A DNA stretch of 64,000 nt from Streptomyces prunicolor NBRC 13075 (lineage in GTDB: Bacteria > Actinomycetota > Actinomycetes > Streptomycetales > Streptomycetaceae). The stretch spans positions 62,001-126,000 of the forward strand of contig NZ_BARF01000084.1 of the NCBI RefSeq assembly GCF_000367365.1, written 5' to 3'. The position numbers and the translations under genes are program-made. Under the pieces are notes generated by a model. It was not told where the DNA came from, did no database searches, and saw only the letters and a program-made list of their open reading frames with translations. Shown here in pieces: positions 16,880 to 25,642 of the stretch; the first letter of the stretch is position 1; the number at the start of each line of letters is the position of its first letter.

Positions 16880-17712
16880 CAGCACGGACACAGCGACACC
16901 CTTATGGCTGCTGCCTCGCAGCACGCGACTTCGATGACGAAGCTGCGCTCGGCGAGGACGAAACGGTCGTTGGTCGTGATGCGGAAGCTCTCCGCGTCGG
17001 TGCCGGGCACGATCGCGGGCGCCTCGCGGCGGACCCGGAGGGGCCCAGTCACGTACAGCCACGCTTCGCCGTCCGGGGCCTGCGTGCAGTCCGCACCGCC
17101 CACGTTCAGGGCGTAACCGGCCCCGAAGATGACGCCGTTGCCCATGAGGGTCTCCGGGCACTGGGTGTCCCGCGTGCGGGTGACCACGTTGCAGCAGCCC
17201 ATCAGGGCTGCGGCGGCGGCCGGGACGTGGAGGAGGCCCTGCCCGCCGTAGTTTTCGGCGAGCCACCCTTCGAGCGCGGCCACGCCCTGCGCGACGGGGA
17301 CTGCGGCACCGGGGGTGAGGTCCACGGACATGTCGCAGAGGACGTCCCGCATGAACCACTCTTCCAGCGCCCGCTGTTCTCCCATGCGGAGCGTCTCGCG
17401 GGCGTGCTGCACGGCCTCGTCGTACGGCCAGCCGACCGTGCCGCAGGTGACGCCGGCGTAGATCGTGATCGGCGAGGCGGAGCACACGCCGGGCCGCTCG
17501 AACGTCTTCATCGTCGGGCCGGGTGTGCTGCTGCCGTCGGGGCACCACTCCCAGTCGTGCGCCGCCGCGCAGGACAGCGGCATCCACTCGGTGCCGAGAA
17601 GCTCGTGCACGTCGGCCACGTCTTCGATCTCGACGCAACCGCCGAGGATGCCGTACGGCGACGGGTTACCCGGGATCGGGTCGACGCGCTTACGGAGTCC
17701 GGCTGCTGGCAT
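16879..17712 (-). CDS. Head-associated cysteine-rich protein, second gene after the capsid
   Basis: 277 residues from ATG 17712, eight bases after a perfect AGGAGG. About 15 cysteines. The middle has helices (HARETLRMGEQRALEEWFM), then GWLAENYGGQGLLHVPAAAA, and the end is beta-rich with RFVLAERSFVIEVAC. It resembles proteins that follow the capsid gene in other actinophages but has no named family known to me. A minor capsid or head-completion role is inferred from position. Confidence 0.5.
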   Translation of the reverse strand: MPAAGLRKRVDPIPGNPSPYGILGGCVEIEDVADVHELLGTEWMPLSCAAAHDWEWCPDGSSTPGPTMKTFERPGVCSASPITIYAGVTCGTVGWPYDEAVQHARETLRMGEQRALEEWFMRDVLCDMSVDLTPGAAVPVAQGVAALEGWLAENYGGQGLLHVPAAAAALMGCCNVVTRTRDTQCPETLMGNGVIFGAGYALNVGGADCTQAPDGEAWLYVTGPLRVRREAPAIVPGTDAESFRITTNDRFVLAERSFVIEVACCEAAAIRVSLCPC

Positions 17713-17781
17713 CTGCCTCACCTCCTCTCATCCGGGCAGCCCCGGCAGGGCAGAGGGCCGGGGCTGCGGATGGGGTGGGGG

Positions 17782-19425
17782 TCAGCTGCTGCCTGCGGCG
17801 CAGACCAGTTCGAGCTGGGCGCCGGTTGCGCCGTCCGGGCAGACCGGGACGGTGATGAGGCGGGTGTCCACCGAGCGGTCGACGAGGGCGACGCACTCCT
17901 CCGCGAACAGCGCGGTGTAGTCGTTCGTGACGAACTTCGTGCTGTCGTGAACGACGCCCAAGTTGACCTCCTCGCCACGGCCGATCTGGATCGAACCGGA
18001 CGGGTAGACCAGGAAGTTCACGTTGGCCGGCCACTCGGTGGCCGGGGTGGCGGCGCCGATGTCGGACGGGACAGCCGGGGACAGGCCGCGCGCGAACTGC
18101 ACCCGCACACCCAGCGTGGAGAACACGTCCTGGATGCAGGTCGGGGACAGGTCGCAGATGTTGACGCCGTTCTGCCGCGCCAGGTCGGACAGGAAGAGGT
18201 TCCGCGACCACCACGGGAACACGACTTCGAGGGCGATCGTGTCACAGAGGCTGTGGCGCTCGATCATGTCGGCGGCCTGGAGGGCGACGGCGGCGTAGAT
18301 CGCCGACAGCGCGCCGAACGTGGGGGCCATGACGACCGGCGTCGCGGTCTGAAGCGCCTGCTGGAACAGGACCTGCTTGATGCGGATCTCGTGCGCCACC
18401 ATCGCGTTGCGCAGGTACCAGGCGACCAGCTCCGGGAAGTGGCGCTGCGTCAGGATGCCCGCCTCCAGGCACACACCGACGGCGTCACAGCGGACCTCGA
18501 CCGGGTCCGGGCACGGGATCCGGAAGCACGGCTTGGTGGCGCCGGAGATGTCGTCGGCCTCGGTGTGGACCCACGTCATCGAGGAAACGTCGAGGCTGAG
18601 CGGCTTGTAGTAGCGCAGACCACCGCGCGACAGCTGGATCTCCGGGGCGTCCCACAGCATGTCGGGGCAGGCCACGCCAGTGATGTCATACAAGGTCTCG
18701 CTGGGCGCGCACCAGCCGCCGGAGGCGACGAGGTCACCCTGCGGGAGCCGCGCCTGGTTCTGGGCAGCGAGCGCCACGGTGGTGCCCTCGGGCGCCGAGC
18801 TGGAATCGGTGACGACCAGGTCCTCCGCGAACGGGTGCCGGTAGGAGATGACCTGCCCCACGCCACCGCCGGCCGTCTTCAGGGCGTTGGCGCGGCTGAT
18901 GATCCCGGTGACGACCTGCCCGAAGTCGAGCGGAGAACCCGGGGTGTACCCGGGAACGTCCACGGCCGCGGTGATGGTCGTGCCCGGAGCGGGCGGCTCC
19001 GGCAGCACGCGCGGCTGGGAGGCGCGCACGGCACCCAGGTTCAGGACGGTCCGCTTCACGAGGGACGCGGAGGCGGACACCGCAGGCTCCGCCTCCGGCT
19101 CGGGCTCGGCCGGCGTGTCCTCATCGGCCGGGGCGGCGGGTGCCTCCGGCGCTTGCGGAGCCGCCGGGTCGTCGCCGCGAACCTTCGCCGCGAGCTGCTC
19201 GATCTCCGCAGCGGTGGCCCGCGCAGCGTCGATGCGGTCCTGCTGCTCCTGCCGCATGGCCTCGATACCCGCGGTGAGGGAGCGCAGCGCCTTGACGTCG
19301 TCGGGGGTGACGAGGTTGGACGTGGCCCTGGTGTCGAAGGCCTGAACGGCGCCTTCAAGGGCGGCGGCAAGCTGCTCGTCGTCCAGGGTGCCGAGGTCTT
19401 CGGGAAGCTCGAACGGCTCAGGCAT
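17782..19425 (-). CDS. Major capsid protein with fused N-terminal scaffold-like region
   Basis: 547 residues from ATG 19425 (AGGAGAC eight bases upstream). Residues 1-85 form an acidic coiled coil of the type that serves as a built-in scaffold, followed by an Ala/Pro/Glu linker (~87-120) where protease cleavage is likely. The remaining ~420 residues have the layout of an HK97-fold capsid, with a long central helix (EIRIKQVLFQQALQ) and a C-terminal ALFAEECVALVDRSV strand. It has about 13 cysteines, unusual for a capsid. Own leader with late control element; placed after portal and protease. Confidence 0.8.
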   Translation of the reverse strand: MPEPFELPEDLGTLDDEQLAAALEGAVQAFDTRATSNLVTPDDVKALRSLTAGIEAMRQEQQDRIDAARATAAEIEQLAAKVRGDDPAAPQAPEAPAAPADEDTPAEPEPEAEPAVSASASLVKRTVLNLGAVRASQPRVLPEPPAPGTTITAAVDVPGYTPGSPLDFGQVVTGIISRANALKTAGGGVGQVISYRHPFAEDLVVTDSSSAPEGTTVALAAQNQARLPQGDLVASGGWCAPSETLYDITGVACPDMLWDAPEIQLSRGGLRYYKPLSLDVSSMTWVHTEADDISGATKPCFRIPCPDPVEVRCDAVGVCLEAGILTQRHFPELVAWYLRNAMVAHEIRIKQVLFQQALQTATPVVMAPTFGALSAIYAAVALQAADMIERHSLCDTIALEVVFPWWSRNLFLSDLARQNGVNICDLSPTCIQDVFSTLGVRVQFARGLSPAVPSDIGAATPATEWPANVNFLVYPSGSIQIGRGEEVNLGVVHDSTKFVTNDYTALFAEECVALVDRSVDTRLITVPVCPDGATGAQLELVCAAGSS

Positions 19426-19432
19426 GACCGGT

Positions 19433-19469
19433 GTCTCCTAGGGATCAAGGAGACTCGGCCCTAAACCAG
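19433..19469 (-). promoter_or_regulatory. Late control element with SD hairpin before the capsid gene
   Basis: CTGGTTTAGGGCC (19469-19457 on the minus strand) is followed by a hairpin with 7-bp perfect arms (19448-19454 and 19433-19439). The 3' arm contains the AGGAG ribosome site of the capsid gene, as at the major tail gene, although the stem sequence is different. Confidence 0.65.
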
Positions 19470-19539
19470 CAGTCAGAAACGAATATTAGCTGCACAGGCG
19501 GCCAGCTCAGGCCCAAGAGTGGCCGCCCGTGCCAGGGTG

Positions 19540-19776
19540 TCAGGTAGCGGTGACGCTGGTGGCGTCGGGTGCCGTGCTTTGGGCTGCGGATGCCTCACCG
19601 GGGTCGGGGTCGACGATGCTGCCCGGATAGTTCTTGGCGACCGCCTGTGCCGTGGCCGGGGCGTGGGTTTGGAAGGCGGTCTTGCCCTTGCCGCCATCGA
19701 GGACGACGCGGTACAGGGTGCGTACCGGTGCGGCGGACGCGCTCCTGGGCCGGGGCTTGTTGCAGCCGCACGCCAT
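19540..19776 (-). CDS. CxC mini-protein 1, next to the capsid gene
   Basis: 78 residues from ATG 19776 (TGATG overlap). It starts MACGCNKPRPR, then a small beta-alpha unit (YRVVLDGGKGKTAFQTHAPA) and a Ser/Thr/Ala tail. It is paralogous to the 52-residue protein just upstream. Pairs of such M-x-C-x-C-x-K mini-proteins occur beside actinophage capsid genes; a decoration role is possible but not shown. Confidence 0.55.
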   Translation of the reverse strand: MACGCNKPRPRSASAAPVRTLYRVVLDGGKGKTAFQTHAPATAQAVAKNYPGSIVDPDPGEASAAQSTAPDATSVTAT

Positions 19777-19934
19777 CAGTTACTTCCCTTGCTGACCTCG
19801 CGGACCTGGCGGCCGTCGCCACGCGCGGCCATGGCGTCGGCGGTCGTCTTGTACGGGGTGGGCCCGAACACCCGGTTCCCGGCAGCGTCAACCACCTCGT
19901 ACTGCTTCTTGTTCTTCTGGCAGGCACACGGCAT
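19776..19934 (-). CDS. CxC mini-protein 2
   Basis: 52 residues from ATG 19934, with GGAAGGG upstream and three bases after the protease stop. It starts MPCACQKNKKQYEVV and has VFGPTPYKTTADA, the same layout as mini-protein 1. Stop and next start overlap (TGATG). Real coding is supported by overlaps, ribosome site and paralogy. Confidence 0.6.
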   Translation of the reverse strand: MPCACQKNKKQYEVVDAAGNRVFGPTPYKTTADAMAARGDGRQVREVSKGSN

Positions 19935-19937
19935 GGG

Positions 19938-22900
19938 TCAGTTCCCTTCCTGCTGCTGGGCAGCGGTTGCGGCGATCTCGGCGCGGAGGGGTGCGAGTCG
20001 CGCGGTGAGTTCTTCGAGTTCGGCGCGCGCGGCGGCTGCGCGCTCGGCTTCGCGGTCCTGGAGGGCTTGCGCGAACTGGTCGAGGAATGCGGGCTGGAGG
20101 AGTGCGGCGGTGACCTCGTCGACGGTGCTTGCGGTGAGCGCTTCGTCGCGGGCGCGGCCGTGCTCGGGTTCCGGCTCCCCGGCTGCGGCTCGCGGGGGTT
20201 CGCTGGCGGTGACCTCGTCGATGGCTGCCGCAGCCGCGGTGAGGGCGAGGTTCGACCGGTCGATGACCGTGGCAGCGGTCAGCGGCGAGGAGTGTCCCGG
20301 TACCGGCACGGACAGGACAGCGCGGAGCTGCCAACGCCCGTCGCTGCCCTGCGTCATGTGGTACGAGGGCTGGCACGCCTGGAACACGGTGCGATCCCAC
20401 GGGGACAGCCAGGGTGCTGCCGCGCCGGAGAACCACAGGCCGCCCTCGTTCATGCCGACGGTGACGACCGCAGCAACGGTGCGCGTGTCGTCGAACTGGC
20501 AGACGGCGCTCTCGCACTCGTAGCCGTCCCGGTGATGGCCGACGTTCATCGTCATCGCACCGGCGCGGACCTCGCTGCCGTCGTCTAGGCGGAACGCGGC
20601 GCGAAGGAAATGGGAGAAGTCCAGTCCCCGCGCGGCGAGCTTCTCGATGGTGACCTTCCGGCCATGCGAGGCATGCGGTACACCCCGCTGCGCCACCCAG
20701 CCGTAGGCGCGGCCGTCGACGATGTGGACGCCGCCGCTCCCGGGCGGGAGTTCCTCGGGGGTGGGCTCGCGGAACCATTCGGCACGCATGGGCTGTTCGG
20801 CATGCATCACCTGCCAGGCGGAGGCGACGATCTGGGCTCCGCGCTCGTCGTACAGGGCGTCGAGTGCGGCAGATGCCGTCGCCTCATCGCTCCACGGCGG
20901 TTGGATCGTGTCATCGTCGAAGGCCTTCGCGAGCTTCTGGTACAGCGTCTCGACGCGGGACCTGACGGCCTTGCGGTCGTCGTCCGGGAGGTCGACGCCG
21001 CCCATCGAGCCTTCGAGGACATCGGCTGCCGCGTACACGCCGTCGGCGACGATCTCCAGGCGCTGCGTGTCGCCGTCGGTGAACACGTCCGCGAAGGGCA
21101 GCTTGTAGGCGCCGGCCGTGGCCGGGTCGGCGGCGTCATCGCGGTACAGGAAGCCCTGGCCCAGCTTGTCCGCGTCGACGTCGCCCTTGTCGTCGGTGGC
21201 CCAGGCGAGGATGCGGGACGCCGCCTTGCTGCCGTCCCAGGCTGCTTCCGCATCGTCGTGCACGGGCAGGTCCGAGTCACCGAACGCGGCGGCCGTGACC
21301 TCGCCCTCGGGCAGCGTGGAGGCACCCACGTACAGGCCCCGGGCGAGCCGTACGACGGTGCCAGCCTCGATGGCGCGGGCGAGATGGCTGTGGACCGTCT
21401 CCAGGGCCATGCCGAGCTTGTCGGCGAGGTGGCGGGGGCCGACCGGTGTCGGGGAGGAACGCACGTAGGTGACGAGCCGCTCGTGACTGTCACCCGAGGC
21501 GGCCACCAGTACGGGCGCGGACGCGGTCTGCTCGCCGGGCGGGTCGAGGACGATGCGGGCCTTGTCGTAGGCGGGCATCGACACGAGGGTGGCCCCACGC
21601 AGGCGGGCGCGGGTGATCCTGACGAGGAAGTCCCCGGACTTCTCCTCGTGGAAGACGACGCCCTCGCCCGGGTCGGATTCGCCGGCGGCCGCGGTGAGCT
21701 GGTTGCCGAACACGCGGCGCGCGGTCGCGGCCGAGATGGTTCCGCCGGGGCTGGTGAACAGCATCGTCGTGCGGGCGCTGTGCGCCATTTCGACGCCCGA
21801 CGCGGTCCACTCTGCGCGTTCCCGGCCGCTGATCATCCACGTGCCGTCGTCGAGGCGCATGACGCTGGCCGACGCGAACGACGCTGCCAGGACCGGGATG
21901 TCGGCCTCGTCTTCGCCGGGGGTGGCGGTCGTGTCGACGAGTTGCACGTCCACGTCGTCCAGGTCCACGGACACACCGAGCGGGGCTCCCTGCTCCAGCA
22001 GGAGGACGGCGTCGAACCCGGCGGGCTGCGTCAGGTACAGGCCGCCGCTGCCGGTGATGTCGTCGCCTCTGCGGCCGAGCTTCTGGATCGACCCGGCCAG
22101 CTCGGCGCCGTCGTGGCCCTGCCCCATGGCTTCCGCGTACTGGAGCGGCCACGGCCCTGCACCGTCCCAGTACAGGGCGCCGCGGGTGAAGATCCTGCCG
22201 TCGCCGGTCTGCTGGTTTTCGAACGCGAGGGCGGCACCGTCGGGGGTGGACCAGGTACGGACCGGCGGCGGGGCTGTTTCTGCCTCTGCCTGGACGGGGG
22301 TGGCCATGGGGGGTTCCTCCTCTGCAGGGCCGAGCGGGATGTCGAAGTGCTCGCCGGCGAATGCGACGCGGACCCGGTCGAAGGTGACGGGGCCAACGCG
22401 CCCGACCAGGTCGTAGAAGCGCTCCGCGGCGGCGCTGTAGATCGCGGTCACGTGGGCATGCCACGGCGTGTGCTGCTCGGGGATATCGGGCAGCTCCGCG
22501 TAGGCGTCGGTCACGGCGTAGAGGGCGGCGACGTGCATGTCGTGCAGCGTCGGCGCGGACGGGTCGCGGTCCTCCCGGTCGTCGCCCATGTTCCACACCC
22601 ACACGGGTTCGTCGCCGTGCGGGTTCCAGTGGGCGGCGCCGAACGCCCGCGCCGCCACAGGCGCGGTGCCCGCGTACTCGCGCATCGCCGCGACGAGGGC
22701 GGCGCGCTGCTCCTGGTTCCAGTCGGCGCCCTTGCCGAGGAACACGAGCGTGCAGTGCAGGTCCTCGGCCGACTCGCCACCATCCACGGCCAGGCGCTGC
22801 GCGTCCTCCTCCGTAGGGAGCAGCGCGATCATCGCCCCCGTGTGCTGGGAGGCAGCGGCGGCCACTTCCCTTGGATTTGAAAATCCGGCCGTGGAGGCTT

Positions 22901-23696
22901 CCTGAGTTCCTGCGGCTGCGGTGCGCCGTTCTGGCGCCAATCGCAGGGTGCATCGGCAGTTGACGGTGAGCTGCGGCGGCGCAGTGGGGTCGCCGGGATA
23001 GTCCATCGCGACGCCGCCGACAGCGAAGGCCTCATCCAGCAGCCGCAGTTGACCGTTGACGTCCTTGTGGGTGTCGCGAACCTTCGTGTCACGCCGGGTC
23101 AGCCACTGCTTGACGAGGGGCCGGTCCGGGCTGGTGAGGTCCTGCGCTGCGGCCAGCGTGGACGCGTTCCACGCACGAGTGGATTCGGTACGGGCGATGC
23201 GTTCCTCACGGGTCTCGCCGAGCTCGGCACCCGCACGGGAGAACAGGCCACGCAGCCGGGTGCGGAGCTGGTCGATGTCCTCGCCCGCGTCGCGGCCGGC
23301 AGCAAGCTCGGCGACGGCCGCCGCGGTGAGCCGGTCACCGACGGCGCGCAGCAGGTGCTCGGTGTCGGTGACGTACGAGCCGAGCGAGGCGGGCAGGTCG
23401 TCCCCACGGTCGTGCTGGCCTGGGAGGTCTTCCCACCCGTCGGGCAGCTCGGAGTTGACGTCGTCGGCGGCCTGGTGGGCTGCGGTCTCGGCGATCCCGA
23501 GGAGCCGCCGCATGATGCGCGGCACCCTGGCGGTCCACATGCGGCCGATCCGGGAGAGGGAGAACCGAGCGGCAACGATCTCGCTGGCGTCGCCAAGTCC
23601 CCTGCTGATCTCGGCCGCTACCTCGTCGAGGACAGCCCGCACTTCCTCGGCGACCGCCTGCTCGGCGGCCTGGAGCTGCTGTTCGACGTCAGCCAC
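19938..23696 (-). CDS. MuF minor capsid / 2H phosphoesterase / prohead protease polyprotein
   Basis: 1252 residues from GTG 23696. Residues 1-255 match MuF-type minor head proteins (WLTRRDTKVRDTHKDVNGQ at 198-216, NCRCTL at 247). Residues ~288-460 have two H-x-T motifs of the 2H phosphoesterase/LigT fold (HCT 314-316, HVT 415-417). Residues ~478-720 look like a prohead protease, with candidate catalytic H528 and S576 (LGVSVDL) and ATLVSMPAYDKARI near the end. A winged-helix-like part (~736-792) follows, then two domains common in actinophage protease genes. The protease should mature the capsid and release the other parts. The phosphoesterase is the odd element. Confidence 0.75.
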   Translation of the reverse strand: MADVEQQLQAAEQAVAEEVRAVLDEVAAEISRGLGDASEIVAARFSLSRIGRMWTARVPRIMRRLLGIAETAAHQAADDVNSELPDGWEDLPGQHDRGDDLPASLGSYVTDTEHLLRAVGDRLTAAAVAELAAGRDAGEDIDQLRTRLRGLFSRAGAELGETREERIARTESTRAWNASTLAAAQDLTSPDRPLVKQWLTRRDTKVRDTHKDVNGQLRLLDEAFAVGGVAMDYPGDPTAPPQLTVNCRCTLRLAPERRTAAAGTQEASTAGFSNPREVAAAASQHTGAMIALLPTEEDAQRLAVDGGESAEDLHCTLVFLGKGADWNQEQRAALVAAMREYAGTAPVAARAFGAAHWNPHGDEPVWVWNMGDDREDRDPSAPTLHDMHVAALYAVTDAYAELPDIPEQHTPWHAHVTAIYSAAAERFYDLVGRVGPVTFDRVRVAFAGEHFDIPLGPAEEEPPMATPVQAEAETAPPPVRTWSTPDGAALAFENQQTGDGRIFTRGALYWDGAGPWPLQYAEAMGQGHDGAELAGSIQKLGRRGDDITGSGGLYLTQPAGFDAVLLLEQGAPLGVSVDLDDVDVQLVDTTATPGEDEADIPVLAASFASASVMRLDDGTWMISGRERAEWTASGVEMAHSARTTMLFTSPGGTISAATARRVFGNQLTAAAGESDPGEGVVFHEEKSGDFLVRITRARLRGATLVSMPAYDKARIVLDPPGEQTASAPVLVAASGDSHERLVTYVRSSPTPVGPRHLADKLGMALETVHSHLARAIEAGTVVRLARGLYVGASTLPEGEVTAAAFGDSDLPVHDDAEAAWDGSKAASRILAWATDDKGDVDADKLGQGFLYRDDAADPATAGAYKLPFADVFTDGDTQRLEIVADGVYAAADVLEGSMGGVDLPDDDRKAVRSRVETLYQKLAKAFDDDTIQPPWSDEATASAALDALYDERGAQIVASAWQVMHAEQPMRAEWFREPTPEELPPGSGGVHIVDGRAYGWVAQRGVPHASHGRKVTIEKLAARGLDFSHFLRAAFRLDDGSEVRAGAMTMNVGHHRDGYECESAVCQFDDTRTVAAVVTVGMNEGGLWFSGAAAPWLSPWDRTVFQACQPSYHMTQGSDGRWQLRAVLSVPVPGHSSPLTAATVIDRSNLALTAAAAAIDEVTASEPPRAAAGEPEPEHGRARDEALTASTVDEVTAALLQPAFLDQFAQALQDREAERAAAARAELEELTARLAPLRAEIAATAAQQQEGN

Positions 23697-23895
23697 GGTT
23701 CACCTCCGGGTCGTCGGGGTCGTCGCATATCTCGCACAGGGCGTACGCGTGGCTCTTCGTCACCCCGGCCGGTGTCAGAAGGTGCAGGTTCGTGCAGGTG
23801 AGGGTGTACGCCTTGCACCTCGGGCACCATTCGGTGCGCGGGGGACCCATCACCGCGGTGATGGTGAGCGGCGTGCTGCGGGGGCGGGGGCTCAT
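23689..23895 (-). CDS. Small zinc-ribbon protein between portal and protease genes
   Basis: 68 residues from ATG 23895 (ATGA overlap with the portal stop); it also overlaps the start of the polyprotein. CPRC at 24-27 and CEIC at 54-57 form a four-cysteine zinc ribbon. Function is unknown; the tight overlaps place it in the late operon. Confidence 0.6.
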   Translation of the reverse strand: MSPRPRSTPLTITAVMGPPRTEWCPRCKAYTLTCTNLHLLTPAGVTKSHAYALCEICDDPDDPEVNRG

Positions 23896-25640
23896 GCCGC
23901 CTCCGTGAAGCAGGTCGACAGGCGCAGCAGCTTCTCGGTCTCGTTGTAGGTGTGCGCCATGCGGGCGGCGATCAGGGCGCGCGCGTAGTCGTCGAGGGCG
24001 TCGGTCAGGCAGTCGGCATTCATGCCGTAGCGGGCGGCGACTTCGGGGACACGCACCCAAGCGCCGTCGAGGAGACGCCACGTGTCGATCATGTCGGCGT
24101 CGACCGGGTACACGGTGTGGACCTCGCCGGGGCGGATGTCCCGGGCTCGGGCACGTTCGGAGCGGGGGCAGGCGGGCTTGTTGCGGATGCGTTCCCCGGC
24201 GGCGGCGAGGGCGGCCCACATGAGGACGTCGACGGCCGCTACGAGGCCGTCGGCGATGCGGGGGCCGGCCGAGGCGGGCAGGGTGTCGGGGATGCTGGTC
24301 GTCTCACCTACTGGCAGCGTCGTCACGTTGCTCGGCGTCTCCTCGTCAGGGTTGTCGGCGGGCGCCTGGTCGGCGCTCTTGTTGCGGGCGGCCTCTTCGG
24401 CGGTGGGGGCGTCGGCCTCGTCGAAGCCGGTCTCTCGGCGGGCGGCGGCAGCGGAGATCAGGCCGGCTTGGAAGGCCTCAAGGGCGGTCTGGGCGCGGTT
24501 GGCCTGGACGCGGAGCTGGCTGGTGTCGTACCAGACGAGCCACTCGTCGGGGTCCTCCACGCCGTCGTCTTCGAGGAGGGGGCGCAGCCACTGGGTGGTC
24601 AGGGCGTGGCAGACGATCGCCAGGCGCGGTTCCACGCCGAGGCGGACGGCTTCCGCGCTGATGGCCCACGCTGACCAGTGGTTCGCGTCGGACAGGCCCA
24701 GCAGGATTTCGGCGGGGACTTCCAGGCCGTTCGCGAAGCGGCGGATCGCCTCATCGCGGAGCTTCAGCGCGAGCTCGTCGAAGTTCGACTCGAACGACAG
24801 CCACTTGATGTCGGCGATGACCTCGGAGGGCACTTCGAGGATGATCGGCACCGTCGCGGCGGCGCTGTCGGGTTCGCGGATCGCGGTCGACGCGACGTCG
24901 AGGAACACTTCCAGCAGGTCGTCCTCTGCGTCGCCGCCCTGCCCCGGCGAGGTCGGGAAGCGCGTGCCCTTGGGGACGAGGAGCACACCGCGTCCGGTGA
25001 TGCGGGAGCGGGCGATGGCGGCAACGGCCGCGTTGAGCAGCTGGAGTTCCTCCAGGAGGCCGAGGCTGGCGCGGACGGGGCTGTCGGCCTCGATGTGCCG
25101 GTCGGGGGACGGCTTCCACACGCGTATCGCGATCGGTGCCGTCGGGTCCGCGTCGGCGTTCGGATCGTACGGGGGGATCGCTATCTCTTCGCCTTCGATC
25201 TCGGCGACGAGTTTCCCTCCGCCCTGCGGCTTCACCTCGCGGGTGGACAGCACCCGCCAGTCGTAGCCATTGACCAGGTTGGTCTTGTCGACGGTGGGCT
25301 GGATGACGATCCAGCCTTCCCCGGCCACGACGAGGTGCGGGCCGAAGTCGCCGAGGATCGTGGACTGCCCGTCGGGGCCGCCCGCGATCTCTTGGACGAT
25401 CTCCGACGCCGGGTGGTTGTCGGGGGCGCGTTCGATCGTTCCGTCATCGGCGCGGCGCCCGGCGAACAGGGTCGCGCCGGACATGGCGTTGCCGACCCAT
25501 GTGCCGGAGAAGCGGACTTCGGGGACTTCCTTGAAGAACCGCCACGCCTGTTCCTGCCATGAGGCGTTGGTCGTGCCCCTGCGAAGGTTGGCCGTCTTGA
25601 CGCTGTAGCGGGCGGCTGCCGCGGTGAGCTGGCGGGGCAT
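23892..25640 (-). CDS. Portal protein
   Basis: 582 residues from ATG 25640. Clip, stem and wing-like parts can be guessed: an N-terminal helix with FFKEVPEVRFSGTWVGN, a central ADIKWLSFESNFDELALKLRDEAIRRFANGLEVPAEILLGL (stem/crown region typical of actinophage portals), then helices with ANRAQTALEAFQAGLISAAAAR. It forms the dodecameric channel for DNA packaging at one capsid vertex. Place between terminase and MuF/protease is standard. A C-terminal extension after ~residue 410 is less conserved-looking. Confidence 0.8.
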   Translation of the reverse strand: MPRQLTAAAARYSVKTANLRRGTTNASWQEQAWRFFKEVPEVRFSGTWVGNAMSGATLFAGRRADDGTIERAPDNHPASEIVQEIAGGPDGQSTILGDFGPHLVVAGEGWIVIQPTVDKTNLVNGYDWRVLSTREVKPQGGGKLVAEIEGEEIAIPPYDPNADADPTAPIAIRVWKPSPDRHIEADSPVRASLGLLEELQLLNAAVAAIARSRITGRGVLLVPKGTRFPTSPGQGGDAEDDLLEVFLDVASTAIREPDSAAATVPIILEVPSEVIADIKWLSFESNFDELALKLRDEAIRRFANGLEVPAEILLGLSDANHWSAWAISAEAVRLGVEPRLAIVCHALTTQWLRPLLEDDGVEDPDEWLVWYDTSQLRVQANRAQTALEAFQAGLISAAAARRETGFDEADAPTAEEAARNKSADQAPADNPDEETPSNVTTLPVGETTSIPDTLPASAGPRIADGLVAAVDVLMWAALAAAGERIRNKPACPRSERARARDIRPGEVHTVYPVDADMIDTWRLLDGAWVRVPEVAARYGMNADCLTDALDDYARALIAARMAHTYNETEKLLRLSTCFTEAA

Positions 25641-25642
25641 GC

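Noticed and set aside
17227..19464. 745-codon plus-strand frame
   Set aside because: Antisense to capsid and following gene; composition (G/R/V/D-rich) is that of a shadow frame.
20610..22880. 756-codon plus-strand frame
   Set aside because: Antisense to the MuF/protease polyprotein, which has recognisable domains; the plus frame has none.
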